Positions 35,900 through 45,701 of a DNA stretch of 64,000 bases are shown piece by piece. The DNA comes from Bifidobacterium sp. WK041_4_12. GTDB taxonomy: Bacteria; Actinomycetota; Actinomycetes; Actinomycetales; Bifidobacteriaceae. The stretch's first letter is position 1. Every line of letters starts with the position of its first letter. The notes beneath the pieces were generated by a model, which was not told where the DNA came from, did no database searches, and saw only the letters and a list, made by a program, of their open reading frames with translations. The DNA lies in contig NZ_CP129674.1 in assembly GCF_041080795.1 (NCBI RefSeq), positions 2,046,001-2,110,000 of the forward strand, written 5' to 3'. Both the position numbers and the translations under genes were made by a program.

Positions 35900-37423
35900 T
35901 CAGAGATGATTTTGCAAGCCACGAAGTCTTGCGAGTGTCACATCCTTGCCAATGATCTCCATGGATTCGAAGAGTGGCGGTGACACGCGTCTGCCCGAAA
36001 CTGCCACGCGTATGGGTCCGAACGCAAGTCTTGGCTTGTATCCGCCCTCTTCCACCAAAGCCTTGGTGAGCAGCTCATGCAGTGAATCGGTCTTCCAATC
36101 ATCAGACGACACTGATTCCAGAACATCTATCGCCTTGGCAAGTACTTCATCCGCGCTGGCCTTGAGCTGCTTGCGCGCGTCGTCTTCTGGCTCGATATAG
36201 CCCGCATTGCTCAGCAGACTTCCAACCATGCCAGAAACCTCGCCCAGCAATCGAACTCGCGTCTGTACGAGCGGAGCTGCAGCCTGCAGAATCTGCTGTT
36301 CACGATTCGTCAGCGCATCCCAGGAGTCTGCGGATACCACGTCATCACGATGCAGATATGGTATCGAACGGTTCAAGAAGTCCTGTGGCTCCAGCATGCG
36401 AATATGCTCGGCATTGATGGCAATGGCCTTGTCGATGTCGAAGTGTGCAGGGTTTGCCTTCACGTCGCGCACATCGAAATGCTTGACCATCTCGTCCATC
36501 GAGAAGACATCCTGCTCGGCACCGATTGACCAGCCAAGCAACGCCAGGTAGTTGAGGAGTCCTTCACGAATGAATCCATGCTCGCGATGCAGGAACAGAT
36601 TCGATTCGGGATCGCGCTTCGACAGCTTCTTCTTGCCTTGGCCCATGACGTATGGCATATGTCCAAAGAGCGGCATTTCCTTGGCGATACCAAGCTTCAT
36701 CAGGTATTCATAGAGCACGATCTGGCGTGGCGTGGAACTGAGCAAATCTTCGCCGCGCAGCACAACGTTGATGTTCATCATGGCATCGTCAACAGGGTTC
36801 GTGAGCGTATAGAGCGGGTCCCCATTCGGACGCACGATCACATAGTCAGGAACCGAACCGGCCTTGAACTCGATGCGGCCACGAATCAGATCGTTGAAGG
36901 CAAGATCTTCCTCTGGCATGCGAATGCGCAATGCCGGCTTGCGACCGGCATCGCGGAAAGCTTGCCGCTGTTCGTCAGTAAGCGTGCGATCATAGCCGTC
37001 ATAGCCAAACGCCTTGGGACGGCCATTGGCGACGTTCCGTGCTTCGATCTCTTCCGAGCTGGAATAGGATTCATAGGCGTAACCGGCTTTCAGCAGCTTC
37101 TGCGCCACATCGGCATAGATATCGCCACGCTCGGATTGCAGATATGGCCCGTTCGGTCCTCCGACATTGACACCTTCATCCCAGTCAATGCCCAGCCATT
37201 GCAAGGCTTCAAGAATCTGGTCGAAACTCTCCTGCGTATCGCGTGCAGCATCGGTGTCTTCAATGCGGAACACAAATGTTCCGTGCGTATGACGGGCCTC
37301 TGCCCAGTTGAACAGCGCAGTCCGCACCATGCCAACATGCGGTGTGCCCGTTGGGGAGGGGCAGAACCGAACCCTCACATGCTCAGGAAGCGCAACTTTT
37401 CCATCGTTTGTATCATCAGTCAT
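35900..37423 (-). CDS. gltX: Glutamyl-tRNA synthetase
   Basis: 507-residue class I synthetase. The HIGH-type motif is PSPTGTPHVGMVRTALFNW and the KMSKS-type motif is GKKKLSKRD; GEDLLSSTPRQ and the C-terminal anticodon-binding helices follow. In Actinobacteria this enzyme usually also misacylates tRNA-Gln, which GatCAB then corrects, so the two tRNAs directly downstream would both be its substrates (family knowledge, not shown here). ATG 37423 gives MTDDTNDG; another ATG lies 9 bp upstream. Confidence 0.95.
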   Translation of the reverse strand: MTDDTNDGKVALPEHVRVRFCPSPTGTPHVGMVRTALFNWAEARHTHGTFVFRIEDTDAARDTQESFDQILEALQWLGIDWDEGVNVGGPNGPYLQSERGDIYADVAQKLLKAGYAYESYSSSEEIEARNVANGRPKAFGYDGYDRTLTDEQRQAFRDAGRKPALRIRMPEEDLAFNDLIRGRIEFKAGSVPDYVIVRPNGDPLYTLTNPVDDAMMNINVVLRGEDLLSSTPRQIVLYEYLMKLGIAKEMPLFGHMPYVMGQGKKKLSKRDPESNLFLHREHGFIREGLLNYLALLGWSIGAEQDVFSMDEMVKHFDVRDVKANPAHFDIDKAIAINAEHIRMLEPQDFLNRSIPYLHRDDVVSADSWDALTNREQQILQAAAPLVQTRVRLLGEVSGMVGSLLSNAGYIEPEDDARKQLKASADEVLAKAIDVLESVSSDDWKTDSLHELLTKALVEEGGYKPRLAFGPIRVAVSGRRVSPPLFESMEIIGKDVTLARLRGLQNHL

Positions 37424-37555
37424 GCGTCCCATTGTGCCGCGGCAACGGGACTGCTACGTTTCACTGTCATCAGGTTACGCCATGTTCGCCGATTTTTGAG
37501 CGAAATCCGCACGCGCGGTGCAGCGCTACGCCGCGCCACACCGTGTTGCGACGAG

Positions 37556-38308
37556 CTACGACGCTGCGCCTTCGCCGGCGGCGCGGTCCTTGTTATACAT
37601 TTCGGGAATGAAGCGGTGTTGATCGTGCAGACGCGGCCAGATGTCGATATGGCCATCTGCAAGCGACTTGGGAACATCGATGACCCGCTGGTTGGCTGAT
37701 CCTCTGAATTGCAGCAGCAGGTTCTTCTCTGCCTGAATGAAGCGTCCGTCAACCAGAATGTCCAGATGCGACAGCAGTTCGGCCTTGTCTGGGGTCTCCC
37801 CTGGGCGTTGCAGCTCTTCCCAGGTGTAACCAGTCCAAGACCAGATGTCCTTGTCATGGCCGAATCGTGCACGAATCTTGCGTGCCAGCGGGTTGAGGAT
37901 CGGCGTATTCAGGAACGGTTCTCCACCAAGAAAGGTGATGCCCTGAACGTACGGCAACGCGAGGTCAGCCATGATCTGCTGCTCAAGCGCCGCCGTGTAT
38001 GGCCTTCCAGCATGGAAGTCCCAGATCGATGAATTCCAGCAGCCTTCGCAGTGGAATGGGCAGCCGCTCACATACAGCGAACAGCGGATGCCTTCGCCAT
38101 CGGTGACCACGAAACGCTTATAGTCAGCGACGATCATCTGGCTCATTTTGCGGCCGTCCCACTGCCCGGCCTTGGGGTTGTTGCTGGTCGCGCATGGCAC
38201 TCCAGGGCCACGCCTGGTCTCCCCGCGTGCAAAATCGCGGTTCCCGGGCTTCACATGTCGAAAGACTGTCCCTGGCTTATCTGTTACCGATGTTGTGAAT
38301 GAGTCCAT
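37556..38308 (-). CDS. nrdG: Anaerobic ribonucleotide reductase activating protein
   Basis: 250-residue radical-SAM activase that installs the glycyl radical on NrdD. The iron-sulfur motif is SGCPFHCEGCWN (CxxxCxxC), with TFLGGEPFLN as the GGE box. An extra N-terminal 60 residues (VFRHVKPGNRDFARGETRRG) precede the catalytic core, more than in E. coli NrdG. The ATG at 38308 lies 5 bp after the nrdD stop, so the two are cotranslated. Confidence 0.95.
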   Translation of the reverse strand: MDSFTTSVTDKPGTVFRHVKPGNRDFARGETRRGPGVPCATSNNPKAGQWDGRKMSQMIVADYKRFVVTDGEGIRCSLYVSGCPFHCEGCWNSSIWDFHAGRPYTAALEQQIMADLALPYVQGITFLGGEPFLNTPILNPLARKIRARFGHDKDIWSWTGYTWEELQRPGETPDKAELLSHLDILVDGRFIQAEKNLLLQFRGSANQRVIDVPKSLADGHIDIWPRLHDQHRFIPEMYNKDRAAGEGAAS

Positions 38309-38313
38309 AGCAC

Positions 38314-40725
38314 TCACTCTGCGTCTTCCCACCATTCTTTGGTTGTGCCATCTTGAAGCACAACATGGCCGGTTTCGCCTGCCATATGCTTGGCACGGTG
38401 TGCGATTTCTTCGTGACGTCCATGCACCATCGGACGCTGCACAGGATTGCCGAGATAGCCGCACGTACGCTTGGTGACGTTGCACTTGTTGGGGTCATTG
38501 TTACCGCATTCAGGGCACTTGAAACCATCTTCCGTAGGCTCGAAGTCGCCTTCGAATCCGCACACGAAGCAATGATCGATTGGCGTATTCGTACCTAGGT
38601 AGCCGATGCCGATGCTTGCGGCATAGTTCCATACCGCTTCGAGCGCCTTCGGGTTCTGCTGCAGGGTTGGGAACTCGCAGTAGTTGATGAATCCGCCTGC
38701 TGCGTAGTAGGGGAAGTCACGCTCATAATCAAGCTTTTCCATAGGCGTTGGGCTCAGCCATACTGGGTAATGGAAGCTGTTGGTATAGAAGTCGTGGTCA
38801 GTCACCCCTTCGACAACGCCGAACTTCTTCTTGTCGAGACGAGCGAAACGGTCGGTAAGGCTTTCGGCAGGTGTCGAATACACCGAATAATGGTAGCGCT
38901 CCGACTTCTCCCACTGCTTGCACAGTTGATTCATGCGGCGCACGATGCTCAATGCGAATTCCTTGCCCTTCGGATCCCAGGAATGGTTCTTCATCCAATC
39001 CTTGCCATAGAAGACAGCGGCTGCCTCATACAGACCGATGTAGCCAAGTGAAATCGTGCAGCGGCTGTTGCGGAACAGCGTATCGATGTTGTCGCCGGGC
39101 TTGAGTCTGCCAAATGCGCCATATTCGAACAGGGTTGGAGCATTGATGGGTGTGGCCTGCTTGCAGCGCATGATGCGGAACTGCAAGGCGTGGTGGGCGG
39201 TGCTCATGCGCTCGTCGAAAATCTTCCAGAAACGATCCTTGTCACCGTGAGATTCCAACGCGATTCGTGGAATGTTAACAGTCACGACACCAAGGTTCAT
39301 GCGGCCATCCTCGACGTCCTTGCCTGTCTTGGGGTCTTTCCATCCTTGAAGGAAGCTGCGGCAGCCCATAGGGGCCTTGAACGATCCGGTGATCTTGACG
39401 ATGTTCTCGTAGAAGACGACATCGGGATACATGCGCTTGGTGGAGCATTCCAGAGCGAGCTGCTTCAGATCGTAATTCGGATCCTTGCCGTCTTCGTTCA
39501 CGCCATGCTTGATGGTGTACACCAGCTTCGGGAAGATGGCGGTATGACGCTCCTTGCCAAGACCGCGAATGCGGACCAGGAAGATGGCACGCTGAATCTC
39601 ACGAGCGAACCATGAAAGTCCCAAACCGAATCCCACGGTGACGAACGGTGTCTGACCGTTACTCACGCGGTTGGAGTTGATCTGGTATTCCATCGTCTGC
39701 ATCGCATCGTAGATGTTCTTGCGAGTCAGAATTTTTGCATAGATTTCGCGCGCCTGCTCGATATGCGAGGCATCCTTGTCAAAAGGCTCGTCTGCAGGCA
39801 GTGGAGCGCGATCCTCGAAATGCAGGCTCTTGGGCTCACGCGCCTTGAGGTTGGCGATAATCGTGTCAGCAACGTCATCGCTCATATTGTCTGGCATGAC
39901 CATGCACGCCATATCGTGATTCTTGCGATAGTCAAGCTTGGCATAGGGCTCAAGCATTTCATCGCAACGGTTCACGGTCTGGCCACCATACTGGCTGCCT
40001 GCGATGTCCTTGATGATCTGCGTGATCTGCGTGGTTGCGGTGCCTATTGACTTAGGCGAATCCATCATCGCGTTTCCGAGTGCGAAGCCGTGGGCAAGCA
40101 TGTCGCCGAAATCAGGCAACGAGCAGTTCGTCATCGGGGTGAATGGCGAATAATCGGCATCGTGGAAGTGAATGTCACCTTTCAGGTGTGCATTGGAGAC
40201 CTCTTTCGGAAGCATCTGCAGGGCTGAGGCCTTGCTGACGGCTCCGGCGAGCAAATCGCGCTGGGTTGCATAGACGTTGCTGTCCTTGTTGGCATTCTCG
40301 CGAACGAGCGTCTCGTCCCGACTGGTAAGCCTTTTCACGGCCTCATTGACATCGGTGGCTCGCGAGCGCGAAATATCGCGGTCGAGACGGTATGAAGTAT
40401 AGGAACGCGCTATGTCATAGAGATGCTCATTGACCAGGGCATGCTCCACAAGATTCTGAATGTCTTCAATCTTTGCGGGCTTGGTATATCGGTCGCGGAT
40501 TTCAGACTCGACCTGAGAGGCGATCTCCTCGATGACCTTATGCTCCTGCGGTCCAACAGTCGCTTCAACATCCTTGAATGCCGAAGAAACGGCATTGACG
40601 ATGTTCACTGCGTCAAAATCGACAATTCTGCCGTCGCGCTTCTCTACCTGAAGCGTGCTTTCCAGACCTTCTGCGGTAATCCTCTGTCCGGCATCGGCCT
40701 GATCATCCAGCAGCTCTGTTTCCAT
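38314..40725 (-). CDS. nrdD: Anaerobic ribonucleoside-triphosphate reductase
   Basis: 803-residue class III reductase making deoxynucleotides without oxygen. N-terminal ATP-cone (VEKRDGRIVDFDAVNIVNAV, about 30-120), glycyl-radical barrel with MTNCSLPDFGDML and TPINAPTLFEYGAFG, the C-terminal zinc site HCFVCGF and KCPECGN, and the radical loop RTCGYLG with the Gly near the end. ATG 40725 is used; a GTG 9 bp upstream is in frame. Two NrdR-box-like sites lie 65-110 bp upstream. Confidence 0.96.
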   Translation of the reverse strand: METELLDDQADAGQRITAEGLESTLQVEKRDGRIVDFDAVNIVNAVSSAFKDVEATVGPQEHKVIEEIASQVESEIRDRYTKPAKIEDIQNLVEHALVNEHLYDIARSYTSYRLDRDISRSRATDVNEAVKRLTSRDETLVRENANKDSNVYATQRDLLAGAVSKASALQMLPKEVSNAHLKGDIHFHDADYSPFTPMTNCSLPDFGDMLAHGFALGNAMMDSPKSIGTATTQITQIIKDIAGSQYGGQTVNRCDEMLEPYAKLDYRKNHDMACMVMPDNMSDDVADTIIANLKAREPKSLHFEDRAPLPADEPFDKDASHIEQAREIYAKILTRKNIYDAMQTMEYQINSNRVSNGQTPFVTVGFGLGLSWFAREIQRAIFLVRIRGLGKERHTAIFPKLVYTIKHGVNEDGKDPNYDLKQLALECSTKRMYPDVVFYENIVKITGSFKAPMGCRSFLQGWKDPKTGKDVEDGRMNLGVVTVNIPRIALESHGDKDRFWKIFDERMSTAHHALQFRIMRCKQATPINAPTLFEYGAFGRLKPGDNIDTLFRNSRCTISLGYIGLYEAAAVFYGKDWMKNHSWDPKGKEFALSIVRRMNQLCKQWEKSERYHYSVYSTPAESLTDRFARLDKKKFGVVEGVTDHDFYTNSFHYPVWLSPTPMEKLDYERDFPYYAAGGFINYCEFPTLQQNPKALEAVWNYAASIGIGYLGTNTPIDHCFVCGFEGDFEPTEDGFKCPECGNNDPNKCNVTKRTCGYLGNPVQRPMVHGRHEEIAHRAKHMAGETGHVVLQDGTTKEWWEDAE

Positions 40726-40787
40726 AACCTTCACCCCAAAACTACATCTGTGTGATTTATTTCTTCCAACGCAACATTACCATCGGA

Positions 40788-40835
40788 ATCACTATATAGC
40801 TGACTGTTTTGCAAATTCATCACTAGATATAGTGT
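40788..40835 (-). promoter_or_regulatory. Pair of NrdR-box-like operators upstream of nrdD
   Basis: TCACTAGATATAGTGT (40820-40835) matches the NrdR consensus acaCwAtATaTwGtgt at 14 of 16 positions. A weaker partner with CACTATATAG starts at 40790; the CACTA starts are exactly 31 bp apart, about three helical turns, the usual NrdR box spacing. NrdR represses reductase genes when dATP is high. Confidence 0.75.
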
Positions 40836-41165
40836 TCATTGCTACTCGCTGAAGCCCTTGAGCGGAGTGTCGCCATCGCCAACCCCGAATGCGCATAGCT
40901 GGACGACAGACACGGCATGAAGACACCGCATGCAGTCACGGGAGTGCCTGGCCCTATACTGTAAGACGTTCGCGCGGTTGGTGGCAGCAGCCGTGCCAGA
41001 GAATTGCAGATATCGATGATACCCAGAAGCATTGCCTGGCTGGCAAATGCTAGACATGGCGTGTCACGTATGCATGTGAATCGTCGCGCGGGCTCCTCAC
41101 CTTCCCTTGCCACCTTTCATATGCGAAAAACGGGCGCTTCAAGGGCGCGGGAAGCAAGGTGTATT
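40836..41165. other. Spacer between nrdD and the THI5-like uptake genes
   Basis: 330 bp. A ribosome binding site AAGG precedes the GTG at 41166. I searched by eye for a TPP riboswitch before the uptake genes: a weak resemblance to the 3' half (GCAGATATCGATGATACC, near 41006) exists but the CUGAGA core is missing, so none is called. No gene is supported. Confidence 0.4.
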
Positions 41166-42266
41166 GTGTGGGGAATTTCAGCTCGAACATTGCGCAAGGC
41201 GCTGGCTATCGCCGTTGCCATACCAACGGCACTTGCCTTGGCATCATGCGGTGCGGCATCAGGCGAATCGTCAGACGACTCCCATGGGAATGCCGACATT
41301 TCGTTCATGCTTGATTGGACGCCGAACACCAACCATGTTGGCCTCTATGTTGCACAGCAATTGGGATATTACAACGCCGAGCATGTCAAGGTCGACATTC
41401 TTCCGACCGCTCAGGCAGGCGCAGAGACCGCCGTGGAAAATGGCGTCGCTGACATTGGCTTCACGACACTGAGCAACGTGGCGGCATTCAACGCGCAGGG
41501 CAGCGCCCTGAAATTCGTGTTCGACCTCACGCAGCAGCCTGTGGCACGCTGGTGCGCTCTGGCATCGAGAACCGACATCAAGACCCCGAAGGATCTGGAC
41601 GGCAAGACCTTCGTCAGCTTCGGCTCGGCCGAACAGACCGCCGTAGTGCGTCAGATGATCAAATACGCCGGAGGAACCGGCAGCATCCAGACCGCAACGG
41701 CAGGAACGAACACCTTCGACACCCTGACCAGCGGCAAAGGAGACTTCGGCGGTTTCTACGCAACATGGGAAAACGTGGAAAGCGAACTGAACGGTCCTGC
41801 ATTGAACTGCTTCGTGGCATCGGATTGGGGCGTTCCTGGAAACCCAGACCAGCTCGGCTTTGCGGTCAAGCGCAGCTGGCTTGCCAAGCAAGGCAATGCT
41901 CAAGCCCTGCAGCGCTTCCTTGATGCCACCATGAAGGGCTACGACTATGCTCTGGCTCACCCCGACAAGGCGGCAGACATGCTGGTCAGCGGTGCAAAAG
42001 AGGCAAACTTGGATTCCAAGCTTGCCCACAGGTCAATGGAGGAAATCGCATCCAAGGGATATTGGACCGATTCGACCGGTTCGGCCGACTCAACCAAGCT
42101 TCCAGGAACCGTCAACATGACTCAGGCTCAGGATTATCTTGACTTCCAATACAAGGCAGGCACCTACAAAGATGCGAAGGGCAAGGTTGGCAACCATGCT
42201 CCACAGGCTTCGGAGCTGGCCACGAACACCTATGCGACAAAGGCCGCAGCAGCCGCCACACGCTGA
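41166..42266 (+). CDS. THI5/NMT1-like ABC substrate-binding lipoprotein
   Basis: 366 residues from GTG 41166 (AAGG at about 6 bp). Lipoprotein signal: basic start, hydrophobic core and lipobox LASC. The mature part begins with DWTPNTNHVGLYVAQQLGYY, the mark of the SsuA/THI5-like group whose member ThiY binds formylaminopyrimidine for thiamine salvage; GVADIGFTTLSN and GGFYATWE follow. It would deliver the ligand to the permease encoded 33 bp downstream. Substrate assignment as a thiamine pyrimidine precursor is from family resemblance only. Confidence 0.85.
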   Translation: MWGISARTLRKALAIAVAIPTALALASCGAASGESSDDSHGNADISFMLDWTPNTNHVGLYVAQQLGYYNAEHVKVDILPTAQAGAETAVENGVADIGFTTLSNVAAFNAQGSALKFVFDLTQQPVARWCALASRTDIKTPKDLDGKTFVSFGSAEQTAVVRQMIKYAGGTGSIQTATAGTNTFDTLTSGKGDFGGFYATWENVESELNGPALNCFVASDWGVPGNPDQLGFAVKRSWLAKQGNAQALQRFLDATMKGYDYALAHPDKAADMLVSGAKEANLDSKLAHRSMEEIASKGYWTDSTGSADSTKLPGTVNMTQAQDYLDFQYKAGTYKDAKGKVGNHAPQASELATNTYATKAAAAATR

Positions 42267-42299
42267 CCTTCAACGGCAATCACAGAAGCAGGATCGGTT

Positions 42300-43145
42300 A
42301 TGACACTTCCGACGAATCGTCACGATGCACCGTCTGCCAACCGCAGACAGCGTTGGCAGGCACATACGTGGAGATCCCGCGTTTCGCAGAGTCGAGCGCT
42401 CTGGTGGCGGGCAGCCTTGACTGCCACACTCACGACCCTCATATTGCTTGCCCTATGGCAGCTGTGGGTGATGTACGGGTCAATCTCTCCGCGCGTGCTG
42501 TCCTCACCGAGCCAAATCGTCGAATCGACGGCAGACTCTTGGACGACACTGCTTCCAGCAAGCCTCATCACCGCATATGAGGGCATTTTTGGCTTCATCA
42601 TTGCCGTGATCCTTGGCATCGCGTTCGGCATCGCCATGTTCTATTGGCGCAGCGTTCACGATGCGGCATATCCACTGTTGGCAATCGCCCAGACAGTGCC
42701 GCTCATTACGATTGCACCACTCTTCATCATCTGGTTCGGATTCGAACCCATAGGCAAGGTGGTCATCACCGCTGCGTTCGCAATCTTCCCCATCACGGTG
42801 CAGACATACCGAGGGATGATGGCTGTGCCGCGCTTCTATGAGGATGTGGCGCTCACCTGTGGAGCCACGCCGTGGTGGACCTTATGGCATGTGACGCTTC
42901 GCGTTGCAGCGCGCCAGATTTTCAGCGGTCTGCGCATCAGTGCAGCCTATGTGTTCTCCACGGCTGCCACGGCAGAATATCTCGGCGCACGCAACGGACT
43001 CGGCATCTGGCTGCAGGCCGCATTCAACTCCTTCCGTACACCGCTGATCTTTTCTGCAACGCTGGTCATCGCAGTCCTCACCGCGATGCTGCTGGGTCTG
43101 ATCAGTGTTGTCGAACGCCTTGTCATTGGGTCCAGCGACGAATAG
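42300..43145 (+). CDS. ABC transporter permease, THI5-like uptake system
   Basis: 281 residues, binding-protein-dependent permease. Six membrane helices and the ATPase-contact loop with EDVALTCGATPWWTLWHVTL (EAA-type loop). The long basic N-terminus (residues 1-38) is cytoplasmic. Together with the upstream lipoprotein it makes an importer of the ThiXY/SsuAC type, but no ATPase gene follows; the next gene, 253 bp away, is unrelated, so the ATPase must come from elsewhere. Confidence 0.88.
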   Translation: MTLPTNRHDAPSANRRQRWQAHTWRSRVSQSRALWWRAALTATLTTLILLALWQLWVMYGSISPRVLSSPSQIVESTADSWTTLLPASLITAYEGIFGFIIAVILGIAFGIAMFYWRSVHDAAYPLLAIAQTVPLITIAPLFIIWFGFEPIGKVVITAAFAIFPITVQTYRGMMAVPRFYEDVALTCGATPWWTLWHVTLRVAARQIFSGLRISAAYVFSTAATAEYLGARNGLGIWLQAAFNSFRTPLIFSATLVIAVLTAMLLGLISVVERLVIGSSDE

Positions 43146-43397
43146 AAGTGGTTCGTTTCGGAGTGGTTCATTTCACTACACAACGTTATTTCCGTATCGC
43201 CTTGAGCGCCACGAATCTTCCACCAGCGAGGACCTTCAATGCCATCTTGACACAGCTTCCAGCACATACAGAAGCAAGCGCTTGAGGGAATCCGACTCAC
43301 CGTATTCAACCGCCACGCTGTACTTCGTTGGTGGATGCTGAGAGAATGGTTGAGAAGGGACAGGCTTGGCATACCAAGCACAACTATGAGGGGGAAT

Positions 43398-44468
43398 ATG
43401 AGCAACCCATATCAGAATCAGAATTCCGATGAGCAATCCTCATCGGAAGAACAGCCAACGGCACCGCAGACAGCGCCGCAGACACCACCCCAGCAGCCAG
43501 ACGCTCCATCGGGGTCAGAATACGGTGCTGCGCAGACTCCGCAAGGCGGAGATGGATTCCCACAAGAAGAGAATCAACAATACGGGCAGAATCAATACGA
43601 CGGCCAGCCTCAGTACGGACAGTACGGCGCTCCACAGCAACCACAGTATGGTCAGCCAGCACAAGGGTATCCCGGCGACCCCTATCAGAATGGCAATTAT
43701 CAGAATCAGAACACCGTGCCAGGCGAGAACAACCAGTGGGCTCCCAATCCGCAATTCCCGCAGACTCCTCCGCAATTCGATGCCCAAGGCAATCGATTCG
43801 GATCCGATCCGGCGATTGACCGCCCTTGGTACGGCATCAGCTTCAAGGATGCCGTCATCCGCTTCTTCAAGAAATATGCGACATTCTCTGGCCGAGCATC
43901 ACGCAGCGAATACTGGTGGGCATACCTCTTCACCACTTTGGTGTCATTCGCAATATCAATGATTTTTGCCGCAATGAACAGCAACATTGGAAATTCCTTG
44001 AGCGTGCTGTGGTCATTGGCCGTGTTGATTCCATCCATTGCCATTGCGGTACGAAGACTGCATGATGCAAATCTGAGCGGCTGGTGGTATTTCCTGCCCC
44101 TGGCTCTTTCCGTGCTGGGTGCTATTATCCTGCTGGTTTCAGTCATAGGTGGTGTAGTGTCTGCAGGAAACGCATACGGCAACTCAATGAATTCGGCGAT
44201 GTTTGGACACATCATGGCCAATATCGCACTTCCTTTGATCTTGAGTCTGTTGATTCTCCTCGGCGCAAGCGTCAGTGGAATCGTGCTCATGTGCCTGTCA
44301 AGCAAGCCTGAAGGTGCGCGCTTCGATAAGAACCCGATTCCACAGGATGTGCCGTTCATACCGAATCAGCAAAACCCTCAATACCCTCCATACGCTTCGA
44401 ATATTCCATCGCAGCAGGGTCAATCGTCAGATCAACAGCAGCAGTATCCGCAGAATCCTACGATCTGA
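43398..44468 (+). CDS. DUF805 membrane protein with Gln/Pro-rich N-terminus
   Basis: 356 residues from ATG 43398 (GAGGGGG 5 bp upstream). Residues 1-140 are disordered, with QYGQ, PQYGQ and QQP reiterations. From about 150 to 305 a DUF805 domain: FSGRASRSEYWWAYLF, four membrane helices, AVRRLHDANLSGWWYFLPL. The C-terminus is again Gln/Pro-rich. The function of DUF805 is unknown. Low-complexity ends like these occur on several membrane proteins in this window. Confidence 0.88.
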   Translation: MSNPYQNQNSDEQSSSEEQPTAPQTAPQTPPQQPDAPSGSEYGAAQTPQGGDGFPQEENQQYGQNQYDGQPQYGQYGAPQQPQYGQPAQGYPGDPYQNGNYQNQNTVPGENNQWAPNPQFPQTPPQFDAQGNRFGSDPAIDRPWYGISFKDAVIRFFKKYATFSGRASRSEYWWAYLFTTLVSFAISMIFAAMNSNIGNSLSVLWSLAVLIPSIAIAVRRLHDANLSGWWYFLPLALSVLGAIILLVSVIGGVVSAGNAYGNSMNSAMFGHIMANIALPLILSLLILLGASVSGIVLMCLSSKPEGARFDKNPIPQDVPFIPNQQNPQYPPYASNIPSQQGQSSDQQQQYPQNPTI

Positions 44469-44500
44469 ACCATATATTCGCCCGTTTCACATCGAAAGTT

Positions 44501-44603
44501 GAGTTTTGCGGCAATTCCCAAGTAGAAGGCTTAGAAATCGGCATGATTGCGACGCGATTACACGCTTCTAGGCTGTATATACTTGGGAATTGCCGCAAAA
44601 CTC
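44501..44603. repeat. Palindromic element family B, copy 2
   Basis: 103 bp. Perfect 24-bp inverted ends: left starts GAGTTTTGCGGCAATTCCCA and continues AGTA (44501-44524), the right end 44580-44603 is its complement. The centre contains CGGCATGATTGCG, shared with copy 3 at 49.1 kb. It lies between convergent genes. Confidence 0.9.
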
Positions 44604-44631
44604 GATGTGTGGGACCGGCAGCAACGAATTC

Positions 44632-45516
44632 TTACAGTTCAACCGCCTTCTTGCTCTCATCATCCTTGATGTGAGCAAACTTTGCAGCCAAGGCAGCCTT
44701 GTTCTTTCGCTCGTCCTCAGCTTTGGCATCCTTCTTAGCCTGGTGGGGATCCCAGAGAATCCTGTCTCGATGATTATCCCATTCGGCTGCAATCAGCGGA
44801 GCAAGATATTGAGCTCCATCCACTGCCTGTTGCCTGGAATCATTCAGCATCTTGATAAATCCGTGCAACTGCTGCTCGCTCACGAACATCTGCGGAAGCC
44901 CGAGGCGTTCGTTGAGTCCGTTGAGGAACAGGACGCATGCCAGCACCTTCGCGCCGTATGTGTCATCCGAATCGTCAAGCAGCCCCACCATGTCACAGAA
45001 GGAAACCAGAGCACTCGCCAGGCGCTGGGACACCGCTTCACGATCAGCAACGGCTTCCAGAGGCTTGCCATCTGGGGTGAGATATCCACTGATGGTTTCA
45101 ACGGCTTCTGCGACTTTCTTGATCTCCTCCTCAGACCACTCCACTCCCAGATCACCGACCGACGCCATCACAAGCTGAGTGTCTGCCGTCGTCGAATACT
45201 CCGCCATGTTCTCATATGCCTCATTCGCCGCCAGCATGGCATCGACGATTGACTGCGGCCGTCCTGGAATGCTGGTCGCTCCTTCATACACGAATTCAGC
45301 ATCTGCAATCGTCACGTCTTCTCCCGTGAGCAGACGGGCTATCTCACGAGTCGCACGAACCTGAAGATCTTCGGTGTATTTGGCATCATTATCCATCGCC
45401 ACGGCTGTCTGTAACGGCCATAGTTCCAACAGTTGTGCGCCTGCTCCTGCAGCATCGCGAATCGGTTCAAGCAGCGCCACTCTTGCTATGTCAGTTTCTT
45501 TGATAACGAATGTCAT
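44632..45516 (-). CDS. Unrecognised cytoplasmic protein
   Basis: 294 residues from ATG 45516 (GGGAG at 7 bp). Starts MTFVIKETDIARVALLEPI; mostly helical, acidic, no membrane segment, no Cys motif, with a Lys/Ala-rich C-terminus (DAKAEDERKNKAALAAKFAH). ATSIPGRPQSIVDAMLAANE and SALVSFCDMVGLLDDSDDTYG look structured. I do not recognise a family; it reads like a conserved actinobacterial hypothetical. Convergent with the DUF805 gene across a palindromic element. Confidence 0.75.
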   Translation of the reverse strand: MTFVIKETDIARVALLEPIRDAAGAGAQLLELWPLQTAVAMDNDAKYTEDLQVRATREIARLLTGEDVTIADAEFVYEGATSIPGRPQSIVDAMLAANEAYENMAEYSTTADTQLVMASVGDLGVEWSEEEIKKVAEAVETISGYLTPDGKPLEAVADREAVSQRLASALVSFCDMVGLLDDSDDTYGAKVLACVLFLNGLNERLGLPQMFVSEQQLHGFIKMLNDSRQQAVDGAQYLAPLIAAEWDNHRDRILWDPHQAKKDAKAEDERKNKAALAAKFAHIKDDESKKAVEL

Positions 45517-45701
45517 CTTTGCTCCCTTGCCCAACACCATTGTGCTGTTCAAGAGTATCCCCACATGGTCGTGTGAAACAATCATGCCATGCGCGTTACT
45601 GCCATCTTTTTTGCAGTGTGTACGGCAACATTCGTGAGTTGGCCATCCTGAAAGCATGTTCACCAATCATTTCCGCACGCATTCAAACCGATGCGGGATG
45701 C

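Noticed and set aside
40985..41060. TPP riboswitch before the THI5-like uptake genes
   Set aside because: A partial match to the 3' half of the motif exists but the CUGAGA core and a consistent P1 stem are absent.
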